DNA of 64,000 bases. Source: Pegea sp. RAD2-039 (lineage: Eukaryota; Chordata; Thaliacea; Salpida; Salpidae). The position numbers were made by a program, and so were the translations under genes. The stretch spans positions 806,001-870,000 of the forward strand of contig JAQGEQ010000270.1 of assembly GCA_034620365.1 (NCBI GenBank). Direction: 5' to 3'. The notes under the pieces were generated by a model. It saw only the letters and a program-made list of their open reading frames with translations, did no database searches and was not told the origin of the DNA. Positions 1 to 12,714 of this stretch are shown one piece after another (position 1 is the first letter of the stretch; each line of letters opens with the position of its first letter).

Positions 1-2906
1 AATAGAAAATTTTTACGCAAATAATAAAGGCTAAATTGACAAATCATTTTTGTTAATATTAACACATATGGTGAAAGTAAATATTGTGTTAACAATCGAT
101 AAAATTTTGCTTTATTATAAGTTAGGCTGCAAATAAATAAAGTTTAAATAACTAAAAGGTCTTTTGCCAAAGAAAAATAATCCTTAAGCTAATAGAAGAA
201 GCTCTTATAGAAATAAAAAAAGTTATCAAATACTGAACTTATAATTTTGAACAAACATAATGAATAAAATTAGTTCTTAATAAAAACTTACTCTCATAAA
301 ATATAAAATTGTAACTCTATGTCATTAACAAGCTCTAATTTACTTAAAAAAGATAATTTATTATTTCTTTTTAAGATTAGAAATTTATAAACTATTTATG
401 GAGGTGTGGAGAAAAGTTAAAACCTTTAAATTTAAAAGATAACATCCGCATTTATATATATAAAATAAAAAAAATAAAATAAAAAATAAAATATTTTTTG
501 TAAATTCTAACATTCTGTTTCGGGTATTTTACGTTCAGTAGCAATTTATTTTATTTTTTGTTTCAATAAATGCGAAGGAGGGTACCTGAAAAAAGCACCT
601 CTCGCTAACACACATTCTCACGAATAACATCTATTTAGCTCAAAATATAGAAAGTAAAAGATGCAACACATGGTATTTCGATATCACTCAAAGCATATAA
701 CAGTGAACAATTACATAGAATGTTAATAATATAAAAAGAGAAAAAAAAATCACAGTTTAGAAATCTGATATTTTATATAAAATATGATATACAAATACTT
801 ATCAAAAGTTTAAAAGACATTATAAAGATTGGTAAATAATTATTATTTTGGTTTTCTTACAAAATTTACTCAACCTTATAAACAGATTTAAAATTACAAA
901 AGATAATGCTGATTTTTTTGAGGTTTAGTTTTTACATTTATACTTTCATCTTTTTTTTCTTTCTATATTTTACTGACTCACAAAGTTGTTAATAACCTAA
1001 ACTAATTTATATGAAACCATAATTATCTATGTGCAAGAAATTATCTAAATATCCAAATCGATTTTTCAATAATTTATCTCATGCAATTTTGCTTGCATTG
1101 AAATTGTTTACACTTTTAAATAACAGTTTTAGTTAGAATTTTGTGATTTTTGATTATCTGTTAGTTAAATTACAAGAGACAATAATTATAATACATAAAT
1201 TTAAAATTAACAGATTAGCAAGTTCACAAGAACTTAACTCAAAGGTATCAAAAATTTTCAAAAATATCTTTTATATAAGAATAAAAAATTTATCAGTTTT
1301 TTTAATCTCAATCAAAGCATAACATTTTAAGTTTTACCTCAAACATATCTAAACAGTTAATTTACCTAAGATTATTATAAAATACATCAAGAACCTTTTC
1401 TATAAAATTTCTATACAGCTAAAATTTCATAAAGAATAAAAAATATATAGATTAAAGAGCTTTCACAGCTAGGTAACTAAGCTTAAAATCCGTTTTATGA
1501 AAAATAGTGTCACAAAAGCAGAGATGAATATAGTATATATTGAATATATATTTATACATTAAAGAATCTTTTCATTTTATGTAAAAGATGAACTCAAAAA
1601 ATACCACTAGCGCTTTTAGGTACAGCTTGTGTAATTGTCATAAGACATTATTCAGCTTTCATTTTTAATCTTTGACATCAGTTTTTACATTAGTTGGCAA
1701 AACTAACATTCAATACTTCATTTACTTTATGATGGTTCATTAGATAAGCACTTCACTGAAATCTGTAAATGAAGCTCTCTGAGAAAAGATTTCTGACTTG
1801 ACCAAACTCAGAAAAATGATGCCTACAAATAGTTCAAAAAGTTTCTCTTTTGTAGATCCTTGTTCAAGACAAAGTCAAGTTATTTATTTCTAAAAGCAAT
1901 ACTTGTAATTCTTACTAAAATTATTCTTATTCGATTCAAAATAGTGATAATTTAAAACTGCCAATTGGCTTGATTAAAGATAAATATTTTGACTTGTCAT
2001 ATTAAGTACAATTTTATCTTTTACCATTGCTGATTTTATATGATGTTATCTGAAAACTAAACAAGAAAAAACTTCGAAAGACTCTTTTTTGCCATAATAT
2101 TATTTTAAACAAATCATGCATAGATTGTTGAAAATTGGTGCGCGATCAGAATTATTTATATTTATTGTTGTTGAATGATGACTTAACGCAGAGAATTTTT
2201 GATTATTGAAAAAGGCTGAAAAGAAATCAGCAAGAGTTGGAATAAATTAGCAAGCATTATTAATGAGTTACTTAAAAAATATCTGAATTTTTAAAGTGCT
2301 TGTATTTTTTATACTCTACGGTGAATTACAAACATTTATTTGTATAAAGTGTTATACTCCAATTTACTTAGTAGTCATTATAAAAATAGAATTTGTCAAA
2401 ACAAGTAATGTCTAAACTTGATTCGGCCTATTTAGGTGTGTTTACTTAATTAGCAATTTTCAGCTACTAATCAAGTTTATTCTCAAATAATTATTTATTT
2501 TTACTTAAAAAAATTATTAAGCATTTTCAAAATCTTTTCCCTAAATTTATGACTCTTAGTTTTAGTAGATTTCTATTTTTTATTTATTAGCTTAATACTT
2601 TCATATTTCCCATTTTTGAATATCTTCTTTTTGTAGGTAATAAAGATTGAATAATATATTTATAAGTAAAAAATAGTTTAATTTCATATCTTTAATGGAT
2701 GTAAACTTTAAACTATCATTTTGATTTATAAATTGAATTCATGAAGAAAATGTTTTTACAAAATATTCCTAGAAAATCTGAGATAGAATTTAGCCACTAA
2801 AGTCTTTTTTAGATATTCATAAGTTTTCTGAATCAAACTTTTATTTTTTTTATTTGTGTAAATTATATAATATAAATATTATTATAAATGATATTAACTT
2901 TTAGAT
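1..2906. other. Gene-empty AT-rich region
   Basis: I see no coding region in this stretch. It is dominated by A/T runs. The only recognisable element is a copy of the dispersed (AAAT)-tailed repeat at 541-621, listed separately. No tRNA-like fold or conserved protein fragment was noticed. Confidence 0.6.
541..621 (-). repeat. Dispersed (AAAT)-tailed repeat, copy 1
   Basis: Read on the minus strand, the core runs from GTGAGAATGTGTGTTAGCG through a small GAGAG/CTCTC-type inverted repeat and GGTACCCTCC to an A/T-rich tail resembling (AAAT)n. Three other copies occur at 12236-12308, 20707-20782 and 54875-55010. A fixed core with a simple A-rich tail is typical of the 3' end of a SINE or of a CR1/RTE-like LINE. 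In this copy the inner stem is damaged: the expected CTCTC reads CTTTT. Confidence 0.75.
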
Positions 2907-3528
2907 ATGCCTTCAAAAATAAGATATCAAAAATTGTTTAAATCTTCTAGTCAAATTGATGGTGAAATTTATAGTTCTTTACAGTTTAAAAAACCAAAAC
3001 CAATTGTTCCAGTAAAAGCCATTCTTACTGCAGCTGCTTTATTTATTTGTGGAACGATTCTAATTACTATTGGAGTTCTTCTTATTATTGGATATATAGA
3101 TACCAAATATAGGTACATTTTGAATCTTTTAGCTCATAAATTATAAACTTTGATAGAATATTTATTTGCATTTATTTCTTAATAGATTATTGGTTGGAGT
3201 AAATGGTTTATTTTCTGTCACTTATGAATAAACTGAATTTATGTGTAAACTTTCTACTAATACTACTGTTAAAAAATCAATTATGAATAAAAATAGTATT
3301 TTTACTCAAGATGAATTATAAAGATTTTAAAGAAAATTAAAGTATTTTTTGGAATACTTATTACAACAAAACTTATATTTTTTACATAAAAGTGACAGAA
3401 CTTGGCCACTGATTGTTCTTGGGTCTATAGTGTTCATTCCTGGCTTTTATCATCTTAGAATTGCTGTTTGGGCCTATTTCAAATACCCAGGCTTCTCATA
3501 CGAAGATATTCTTATTTACAACGATTAA
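2907..3528 (+). CDS. TMEM230: TMEM230-like two-pass membrane protein
   Basis: The model is join(2907..3112,3393..3528), 113 aa; the human protein is 120 aa. The N-terminal part contains DGEIYSSLQFKK (human DGYIDLQFKK), followed by two hydrophobic segments at about residues 36-63 and 73-90. The second exon carries the family signature VFIPGFYHLRIA and ends in GFSYEDI, close to human YSYDDI. The intron splits a codon (AG|T) and the phases agree. TMEM230 is known as a vesicle and endosome membrane protein linked to secretory and synaptic vesicle traffic. A splice acceptor (TTTTAG) sits only 2 nt before the ATG, which leaves almost no conventional 5' UTR and suggests trans-splicing. PDRG1 follows on the same strand after 141 nt, and no AATAAA was seen between them. 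Confidence 0.93.
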
Positions 3529-3669
3529 AACTTCAAGGTTTGAATACCAACTTGTTTTATTCCTAACTATCAAGTTCTACCAAACAATGATAAGATATTT
3601 TCATCATTTATATATTATTTTTACAAATGTTTTAAATTTATTTTTAAAGGATTATTTTTAATCTGATAA

Positions 3670-4526
3670 ATGGCCGACACACCAGAGTTTGTGGTAAACT
3701 ATCTACAAGAAGTTGAGACTCTTGCTGAAGATGTATTGACCACTAAACAGCATATAATTGAGCTTAGCAAGAAACAAAATACAAATAGAGAAGCATTATC
3801 TGCCCTTGCTAATAAAACTCTCTGTCCAGCTTTTTCAAAGGATAAGGCCTGGGTTAATGTTGGTGGAATGTTTATCAAGTTTACTAAAGTAATTTTAATC
3901 ATTTTTTTTTTGAAATTTTGTCTTATTCTAATCTTTGGTAGTTTCATAGAAAATGTTGATTATCGAATTTTAGGTAAATCAATCCTTTATAATATCACCT
4001 TTTGAAATTCAGTTATTTTTCTTTTATTTTTACATGTACAATTTTTACGTCTATCTATAACCTTACAAATATTCTTTTAAAATTATTTTAAAATGTTTTA
4101 TGAAGTTGTCAACAATTCTAAACTAGAAATAATTTCAACTGAAATGAAGTTAATTTTAAGATTCTTTTCATTTTAAGATAATTGCTAATAAAAGTTTACA
4201 TCAAAATACTCTCAATCCAAATCTTATAAAGTTCAGCCAGTTGGGTTCATCTGACTTTTCGTATAACTGTAAACTTTCATGAAATCGTTAAACATAAAAG
4301 TTGCCTTCTACTTTAGATCTAATTGTTAAACCTGTATTCATTTCAGGATGATTGTAAAAAAATGATCATAAATGACAATTCTGAATTAAAAAAAGAGATC
4401 GATCAACACCGCGCGCTGCTACCAAGTAAAGTTAATCGTTTGTATGACGCACAAGGCAAAGATGAACTAAAAGGTTTCAATCTAAAACCGCTTGCAAAAG
4501 ATGAATTGAATAAAGTTATTTATTGA
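3670..4526 (+). CDS. PDRG1: PDRG1-like prefoldin-type subunit
   Basis: The model is join(3670..3888,4347..4526), 132 aa; human PDRG1 is 133 aa. Exon 1 contains VETLAEDVLTTKQHIIELSK and NREALSAL, matching the family's first helix, and ends in GGMFIKFTK, the conserved turn. Exon 2 has VNRLYDAQGKDELKGFNLKPL, almost identical to human [21 protein letters not shown]. PDRG1 is a beta-type prefoldin-like coiled-coil protein found in the R2TP/URI-associated chaperone complex, which helps assemble RNA polymerases and PIKK kinases. A TTTTTAAAG acceptor lies 20 nt before the ATG. It is probably the downstream member of a TMEM230-PDRG1 pair. A plausible poly(A) signal AATAAA lies at 4591. Confidence 0.93.
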
Positions 4527-4847
4527 TCTAAATATGAATGAAGAACATTTTTTTGGTGAAGTCTTATAAATCTTGTTTAAAAACATTCCTAATAAATTGA
4601 ATCATTTTATAAACTCTTGTATTTTTGAAGTCAATTGTATTTTATAATGATAGTATTTTAGTATTCATTAATTAAAACAGCTTAAGATTGTTTTAAATCA
4701 TTTTACGATATAGCATTCTCTTTAAAACGAGAAAGGTAACTAAATATAATCTGAAAATAAAAGCAGTAAAAAATAAAAGCACAGAATCAAGATAGTGGTT
4801 AAATGAAGAGGGTTTGTACGGTTATCATTAAAACTCCAGAACTTTCA

Positions 4848-7800
4848 TCACCAGTCTAGCATTGTAGAAGAATCCTGTAAGCTTTCTAGTGTGGGGCTGT
4901 TATCACAGTAAAATTGACTAAACCACCGTCTGTATGTCGCTATCAATTGATCTTCCTTCAGCAGCAAAGGCTTTGCTACATACATTTTATTGTTCCAAAC
5001 CATTACGTCACGATCAACCTATTAAACAAACATGATGACATTTTTTACTTCTTAAATTAAAACTTTTGGAGCTAAGTGATCAATATTTTGTACAAAAAAC
5101 CTTTAAACTCAGTCATGTTTTGCTGTGAATATTGATTTTTTGAAGAAATCACAATTGTTATAAAATTTAAACGATACTACCCTTTTGAATACCTTTTGCT
5201 GAGTAATATATTTATGCTAGGTTTCTGTATGAGCTAAGGTACTAACAACTTTGTAAAAAATCATTGTATGTTGATTGTGATTCACACCCATAAAAATAAG
5301 AAAAGTAAATATAAATAAGGTTAGTCTAGAAAATATTAAAGAACTTTAGGTTGTGCAATTTTAAACAACTAATTAGAATTTAACAATTGTCAATTGACAG
5401 CAATTTTTATAATTAATTTTCCTATGATTTTAGTAAAACGTAGATGGTAGTTAAACAAATTAATTTACAAGGTTATAGAAAACGGAAAATGTCTAAATCC
5501 TCTTTTAGTTTTTTGACCATTTAAAGGTAAGTTTTATAACTCTTCTAAATTTTTTCACAAAATATATGGCTGCTATTTAGATGTGATAAAAGTAGAAAAA
5601 ATGTATTGAAATAATTCTTAAACCTTGATTCGTATTTTAGCTATTACTTGTTTAACTCAATTGTTTTTTAATCTACATCTTTAAGATATGATAGATAAGT
5701 AGTCGAAACAAAGATCTACCGCTTCACCTGAATTGCTTCAAGCTCTAGAAATATCCTTCCAACCCATGTAGGGATCGACCAGGAAGTATATAAGCGATGA
5801 ACAAGAACAAGATGAAATGGTTCAACCGGTGTTAGAGTTTGTACAAAAATACCTTCACCAAAACTAGAAGTAAAATGTAGATGAACAGTACCAGGTCCAA
5901 TCTGTTTATAAATAAAACACGTTTTATGCAGATTAAATTTGCTAATTTAAGTACTAAACTAAGTTTTAACTTGAAAAACATTGAAGTCGAGGTTAAGGGC
6001 TTTCCAGCGGTTGAAAAACAGCAAGTAGTGTTGAAGTAGAAACTTGGAAATATGTTTGGAAGATGCTTGGCTTCCTTCTGCTTCAACCTAATAACAACAT
6101 TATTATCAAATATAATTTTGTGTTAATTAATTAGTCTTGATTTAAAAACTGTATTTATTAACAATTACAATTTCACAAATGATTAGAACAAAATTGAGTG
6201 ATTCGGTGATACAGTAGAGATAGTTAAAACATCGTTTAGGTAACTTTTCAAAGTAAGTTGTCTACGTGATGACAATAAAGCACTGAGGCATCATTTATTA
6301 CCACACAAATTACAACAAAAGAAATAAAATAATTAATTAAAGAGAAGCATATATTTTAACAATGACTTTGTTTGTATAAGGACTTTAACTTTATCTTTGA
6401 AATTTGACTTTCAAACAAAAGATCAAGTCAGGTCAATTACCTTAAAGATATGTTTGACAACATTCCAATAGCTTGTGTGTATAGTTGCAAGATCAGATCC
6501 AGAGAAAACACTGGGAATATGCAAGAAACCAAGATGAGCTAGATCAGACCCATTTTCAGGAATATCCTTAAGAAACCAAACAAACTTTTAAGACAAAGTA
6601 ACAAATTAGGTGAAATTCTTACCTGTATATGAGTGTTAACGTGATGCTCAACTCTACCACGATAAGAAAATCGATTACTTGAAATTTCTTTAATTTCAGG
6701 AATAAACCATTCTGGTTTTATGTTATTACAATGATACCAGATATAAATTCCTCCATTCATTTCACGACATTCCCATGCCTTTGTCTTAGCATTTTTAGGG
6801 ACTGTAATAAACATTAATTTAATTTAGATATACTATTTAAGTTCACCTTATAAAAACTTATTCTTAGAAAAATTTTATTCAACAAATCTCTTTTAATGAT
6901 CCTTTAATTAAATGCAATACTGAAAGAAAAATATTTGACGCTAAGCTCCGTAAAACTATTTTCATGATATGTAATTTTAACTTGTTGATTTAGCTTTTTA
7001 ATTTTAGCCTTATATTTAGTAATTTCAATTACATAATTTTATCTTATTTATAGTATATAAAAAACTTCCTAAAATAGTTTCAAATATAATACAGTTTATC
7101 ACATGTTTGTTTTGTAGTAATCTATTTTTGAGTTACTTCATTTCTTATCCCAAAAAAAATTTGAAGATAAAAAGAAATTTTTCAGCAGCATGTGACATTG
7201 CCTGATTTATGAGCAATAATGAAAATGAAAAAAATTGTGGAGCAACTTTTGTTTGTTCGTTTTCTTACTTTTTGTTGCGTAGGGTATTTCAACACAGTTT
7301 CCCTCTTCGCCTTCAAAGACCCATCCATGAAATGGACATTGTAAACAGTCTCCTTTGACCACTCCACCGACCGCTAAGTTACTGCCCATGTGTGGACAAT
7401 AAGCATTAAGTACAAAAGCTTTACCAGAAGTAGCTCGATAAACAGCAAAATGTTCCCCTATTTACACAAGGTTGCATAAGTCGCTTTTGGTCGAATATTA
7501 TTGTGTTAAAAAATCGTTTTTTGTTTTGTTTTTGAAACTGACCCAAGGCTGAAACTTCTTTAACTTGTCCATTTTTTAGCTCTAAGCTGTCCATCAGTTG
7601 AAACCATCCATTTGGATAGACAGGGGGGACATATTCCCCGACTTTTCGTCGTTTTCTTACTAAGTTTGCAGTTTCTTTTTTATTTCTTTTACGAAGCTTA
7701 TCACCATGGTATCTATAAAATATAACCATCGGTTAAAAGATGTTGACTACCATCGTAGATTACCCAATATCTCCCAATAATCGAATTCGGTTTATTGGAA

Positions 7801-8038
7801 CAAATAATACTTCATAGATCCAGCTAAGAACATAAACAGCTCCGAGCATCAAGACTACATGCACAAAAATATAGATACAGATATCAGCGTTTAGGTTCGT
7901 TGATGAAAACGGAGAAAGTTTATCCAGTAGCATTTCTTTCATGGTGTTTACACTCAGATTATTTGTATATAATAAATAGTTTAATATAGATGACGAAAAA
8001 GTTTGATTTGAACATCTAATTGTGTCGTCATCCATCAT
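4848..8038 (-). CDS. nvd: Neverland/DAF-36-like Rieske sterol 7-desaturase
   Basis: Eight exons in gene order: 7764-8038, 7543-7712, 7269-7457, 6623-6801, 6441-6566, 5971-6087, 5728-5901, 4848-5018; 466 aa with all phases consistent. After an N-terminal hydrophobic anchor, a Rieske [2Fe-2S] motif lies at about residues 169-192 (C169-P-H171 and C189-P-F-H192). The mononuclear iron motif E-x3-D-x2-H-x4-H spans residues 275-287 ([15 protein letters not shown]). The C-terminus has the family block RRWFSQFY. Neverland/DAF-36 converts cholesterol to 7-dehydrocholesterol, the first step to ecdysteroids in insects and to dafachronic acids in nematodes, at a cellular membrane. A TTTTTAG acceptor lies 26 nt before the ATG. 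Donor choice at exon 6 (GTTAAA) is the least certain junction. Confidence 0.92.
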
Positions 8039-11000
8039 TGAAAATAAAAGCCTACTGGACCTTTCTAAAAACCAAGTAAAAATGATTAATATATAAAACT
8101 TAAGAGCGATTCATTAGTGTAATTAACAACAAGTTTAGATAAACGTTATAAATTTAAGTTATGAATGTCAGTAAATGTCAGAATAATTTACAGAAATTAG
8201 ATTATACTCAACAAAATAAAATACAATTTAAGTTTTTTTCAGAAAACTTTTATTACTCTATTTTGACTTTCAAATAAATCTTTTATTAATTTTTGTAATC
8301 AGTAATTAGGCGAAACCATGGCTTATACCATTTACGCATCTATAAATTGGTAATGAAAAAACTTACTAATAATAAATCAAACAAATACACCCAGATTTAT
8401 GTGTGCATTGAAACATCTAAAAATCAAACCTAGTATCGTCCAATTTGTTGAATAAATCATAAGGACAGGTGACCAAATTTCAAAATTAATCAAAAATTTA
8501 ATAACTAATTCGATTGAAATTACATGTAAAGACATCTGCTCTCAAATTAGTGTTTACACTTGAAGGTGTGCATCTATTATCTATACCTTTGATTAATAGA
8601 ACTAATAAATTGAAAAAGAAAGTTCTAATTGTGTTTATACTTTTTTAGCAAATCTGTGCTAAGACTTTCTTACAAGGAAATAGTGTAAAAAGCTTTGTAA
8701 AATATGAGGCTAAGATACAAGATGAACATTTAAAATAAATTTGTTTACGTGATTTCAAGCAAAAATTAATAAACTTGTAAATACTTGAAACATTGAAATT
8801 ACGAATGAGTATTTACATTCAGTAAAAGTAAGGAGAAAATCAAATAGAGGTTCAATAATCGAATGATTTTCACAATTAAACCTGTTGATATTACAACCTA
8901 TAATACAATTCCATATTGAAATTAAAATAAATATTATTATAAAGTCATAAAGCTGTATATGACTGTGGCACGTCTTATTATTATCGTATTACAAAAATAA
9001 CCAATTAGATCATTCAGTATTATGGTTAGCAAGAAAGATTTAGTCAGAAACATTTTAGTTCCGTTATAACATAATTTAATTTCCTAAAGCTTTTCCCTAA
9101 GCTTGCTAATTATAAACAAACTTCTAATAAATTGTTTCTGTAAAATCATGTCTGAATTTTTGTTTTATTTGTGTAAATCTCCTTATAAAGCTTTTATAAC
9201 TTCCTGCTTTTTTACACTTGTGACTATTACTGGTGATTTATTATGTTTCATATCCTATCGTTCCTATGATCAAAACAAATCTTTTACGTAAAGCTACAAA
9301 CATAACAAAAAATAAACTACATTAAATTTGAAGAGAAAGCTATAAAAAATAGTTAATTAGTTTGTTAGCATCTGTTTTATTTGACTAGTAACAAAATTAA
9401 GCAGCCAAAAAAGTTTTTTCAGGATACAAAATACAAAGATTGTGTTAAGGATTCAATAAAAAACGAAATAAACAATAACTGAAAGATGAACTAGTTTTCT
9501 TTTGCTAACTTGCTACACTAGTTATCTCTATTTACTTATTTATTTATTAATATCCAAAATACATTAACAATTAAATAATAGATTCAGATTATACATATAC
9601 TAATTCTTATAGTTTTTAAAAATCTAAAAAAATTTTGTTTAAGAATACAAGAGATTGGGTGAAACAATAACTTTTTACTTTATGGTTTGACAAACACATT
9701 AAGTACATTTTCTCTCAAAAGTGTAAACACAAATCTTGTAATGTTTGTGAAGATAATAAATATTCAAGAAATTGTACGTTATTCTTGAAAAATTGGTAAA
9801 CAAGATTTGAACAAACTTTTTTGATAATTCATAAAACTGTTTATTCATAAATTGATTTTCTCAAATTAAGTTTAACTTTGATAAAAATCAACTTAACACT
9901 TTTATTTTATCCATAAAATTATACTTAGCAATAATTAGCTAAAAAAATAGTAAAAAACTTTTGAATTTTTTCGATTTTGAATGCTATTACAAAACATTTA
10001 TGCAAATATTTTGACATTACCACAAAAGTTTTTTGAAACAAATTTTAGGAATTTTTGTTCTTACGCTTGGGTCTTATAGCTTCGCTAACTAAAACTAAAC
10101 TGATAAAAGATCTAAACAGGTTTTTATAATCAAGCTGATCACTAACTGAGTTTTTCTCTTATCTTATTAGTTCAGAACCCCTTAAAATAACTTTAAAAAA
10201 TAAGAAAAAAAGCTAAAACGTATATCACAACCCAATCTTTCAATAAACGCTACAAATTTGTTACTTTAGTATCTCATCCAATTTAGCTTGTAACTTAGGA
10301 CTATATCTTCGCTATATTTATTTATTTATTTTACTTTGGTCAAAAGAGCCCCACCTTATCTTTAGTTTAGAGTTTTCATTCAGCCTTTACAAACCTTTTA
10401 TAATGAAATCACTTTTTTTTCTTTTTCGGATTTTCCGCTATTGGCGCATTGTTATTTGGTGATGACAAAATTAATCTAATAAAACTTTTGTTGAAAAACT
10501 TAATTTATTATAGCCGAAATTTACTTTTCTTCATCAAAATATAAAATTACTCCAAAACCTTTTAAAAATAAAACCAGAAATTTCTATTCATTCATATTAT
10601 TTACTTTTATCAACTTCTCAAGTGAAAATATGCTACTAACAAAAGTTTAGAGTTCAATTCATGTTTATAATAGAATTGTTTTAATTACTACTTCTTCTAA
10701 TTTATTGAAGTTTAAATTTAAGGTACAAATTAGTAACTACAAAAACAATTTGTGTTTTAAAACCTAAAATAGTTTTAATTTATTCATCAAACACAGCTAA
10801 CTTCTATTTTCATGTTAAAAAAACTGTCAATAGCTGGTTAATAAATGACTTCTTTGGAAAAAAATCGACAGTCATACAAATCTTTCCAATATTTTTCAAG
10901 TCAATAGTCAATGACAATAAGAAATATTTTTCAAATGATAATCTAATTTGCTAAAAACAGTATATTCAAAAAATATAAAAGTTTTTTTTCGTCTCAGTTT

Positions 11001-12714
11001 AATAAAAAGCTACTAATGTCTATCAATAATTGTATATAAAATTTTATTCCTTTATTTAAATTTACAGAAACATATTTTAAACTATGAAATTAATCTCAAT
11101 GACATAATGTATTTCTATACTATATTTCTGTATTTAGTTTTGTTAAGGAGATGATCACCATCAAAATATGTCTTTTGCATCTAGAAGATCAAGAGTTAAT
11201 AACACCATTAACATTTATACTTTTACTTTTCTTAAATTTATATTTTGGGCCTAAGAGTTGCAGAACTCAAGAACATTCGCTAGCTTAGATATTATATAGA
11301 TCTTATTTATTATTATTATTAAAAATACGAAATGTATCAATTATATTAGGTTTATCTATAAAGTATTTGTTGTACATAAAGTCTGCATCTTTATAAAATA
11401 AGAAAAAAATATTTGTATGCATCAGTCTGTTTAAAACCTAATTTATTGATAAATAATTTTGTTGAAAATAGATTTTTATCTTTGAATAGTGGATAACTAA
11501 GCGGTAAAAAATATAGATTGAATTCAAATTATTATAACAGAATCAGTTTTGCATTTTAATCAATCTCTTAAGAAAAATTTTAATGCTCATATGCATTTGC
11601 TAAAGACTTTTCTTATGATACTTAAATAAATTTTCAAAGTTTTAAACATTACTTAAAATGATATTAAAATTTTATTTTAAAATTGAGTTTTGCTTTAAGA
11701 AACATGATAAAATAGAAGCCCACTAAAGCAATGAGGCGATCGCTTAAACTATTCATACTTAATACTTTCAACTGAAACTTAATGTACAAATGGACAAATT
11801 GCTGCTTAAAAAGTATTTACATGTGCAAAAAATACATCAAATCTGTGATAAGGTTTTTCTACAACTGTAAATTTATTAACTTTACAATAATTATCTATTT
11901 GAAATAGTTGTTTAAATTATAATAGAAAAATAATAATAAACATTTGAACAACAAAGTTTCTTCAAATACTACTTGAATAAAAAACCTGGGATCTAAAACT
12001 ATTTGAAGAAATAATTTGTAAATTGATAATGACAGTGATAATATTTTCATGAAGATCATCTTAAAGACTTTTTCTGAAAATTTATCTATTTTATGGCAGT
12101 AGAGATAAGCGTTCAACTATCTGTAGACGAAAGCACTTGAAGAATATGAAAAGAATAATAATTTAATTAATAATTGTTTTGAATTAGAACTGTCTTAAAC
12201 GGGATAATATTAATAATTTGTTAGAGGTACAGTTTGTGAGAATGTGTGTTAGTGAGAAGTGCTCTCTTCAGGCACCATCCTTTGCATTTATAATATTAAA
12301 TAAATAAACTTAGTTTACTTGTAAAGCAATTTACTGCTGCTTTCAAATTCAACTATATTTTCTCATACTCACAAACCTGTAACTTTCCCACAAAATATTT
12401 TCTGTTCAGTTATCAGTTTATATTTCAAAAAATCTTACTCTTTAATATCACGCTGATTATGCTATTAATTTATCGAATAAGCTTTAAATTAATTCAATTT
12501 ACTCTGAACAATGTTTGACGCAATTACAATAAAAAGTGAAAAGAATAAAACTTCAAAAAAATCGCAGCAAAAAAATTAGCAATAACAATCTTGTGACAAA
12601 CTCAACTTTAATTATTTTGATCTTTTTTAAAAATCATCATTTTTTATAAATCCAACTTTTTAAAGTAAATTAAAATGAGTAACAAAATGGCAAGATGCTA
12701 AAATTGAATCTGAT
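8039..12714. other. Gene-empty AT-rich region
   Basis: I find no supportable gene. The longest ATG-initiated ORFs are short and low-complexity (F/L/I/K/N-rich, as expected by chance in such AT-rich DNA). One dispersed repeat copy lies at 12236-12308. No RNA gene was recognised. Confidence 0.55.
12236..12308 (+). repeat. Dispersed (AAAT)-tailed repeat, copy 2
   Basis: The core GTGAGAATGTGTGTTAGTG, then GCTCTCTTCAGGCACCATCC and TTTGCATTTAT, is followed by a short TAAATAAATAA tail. It differs from copy 3 by a few substitutions, for example GGCACC for GGTACC, so the copies are old or belong to subfamilies. Confidence 0.75.
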
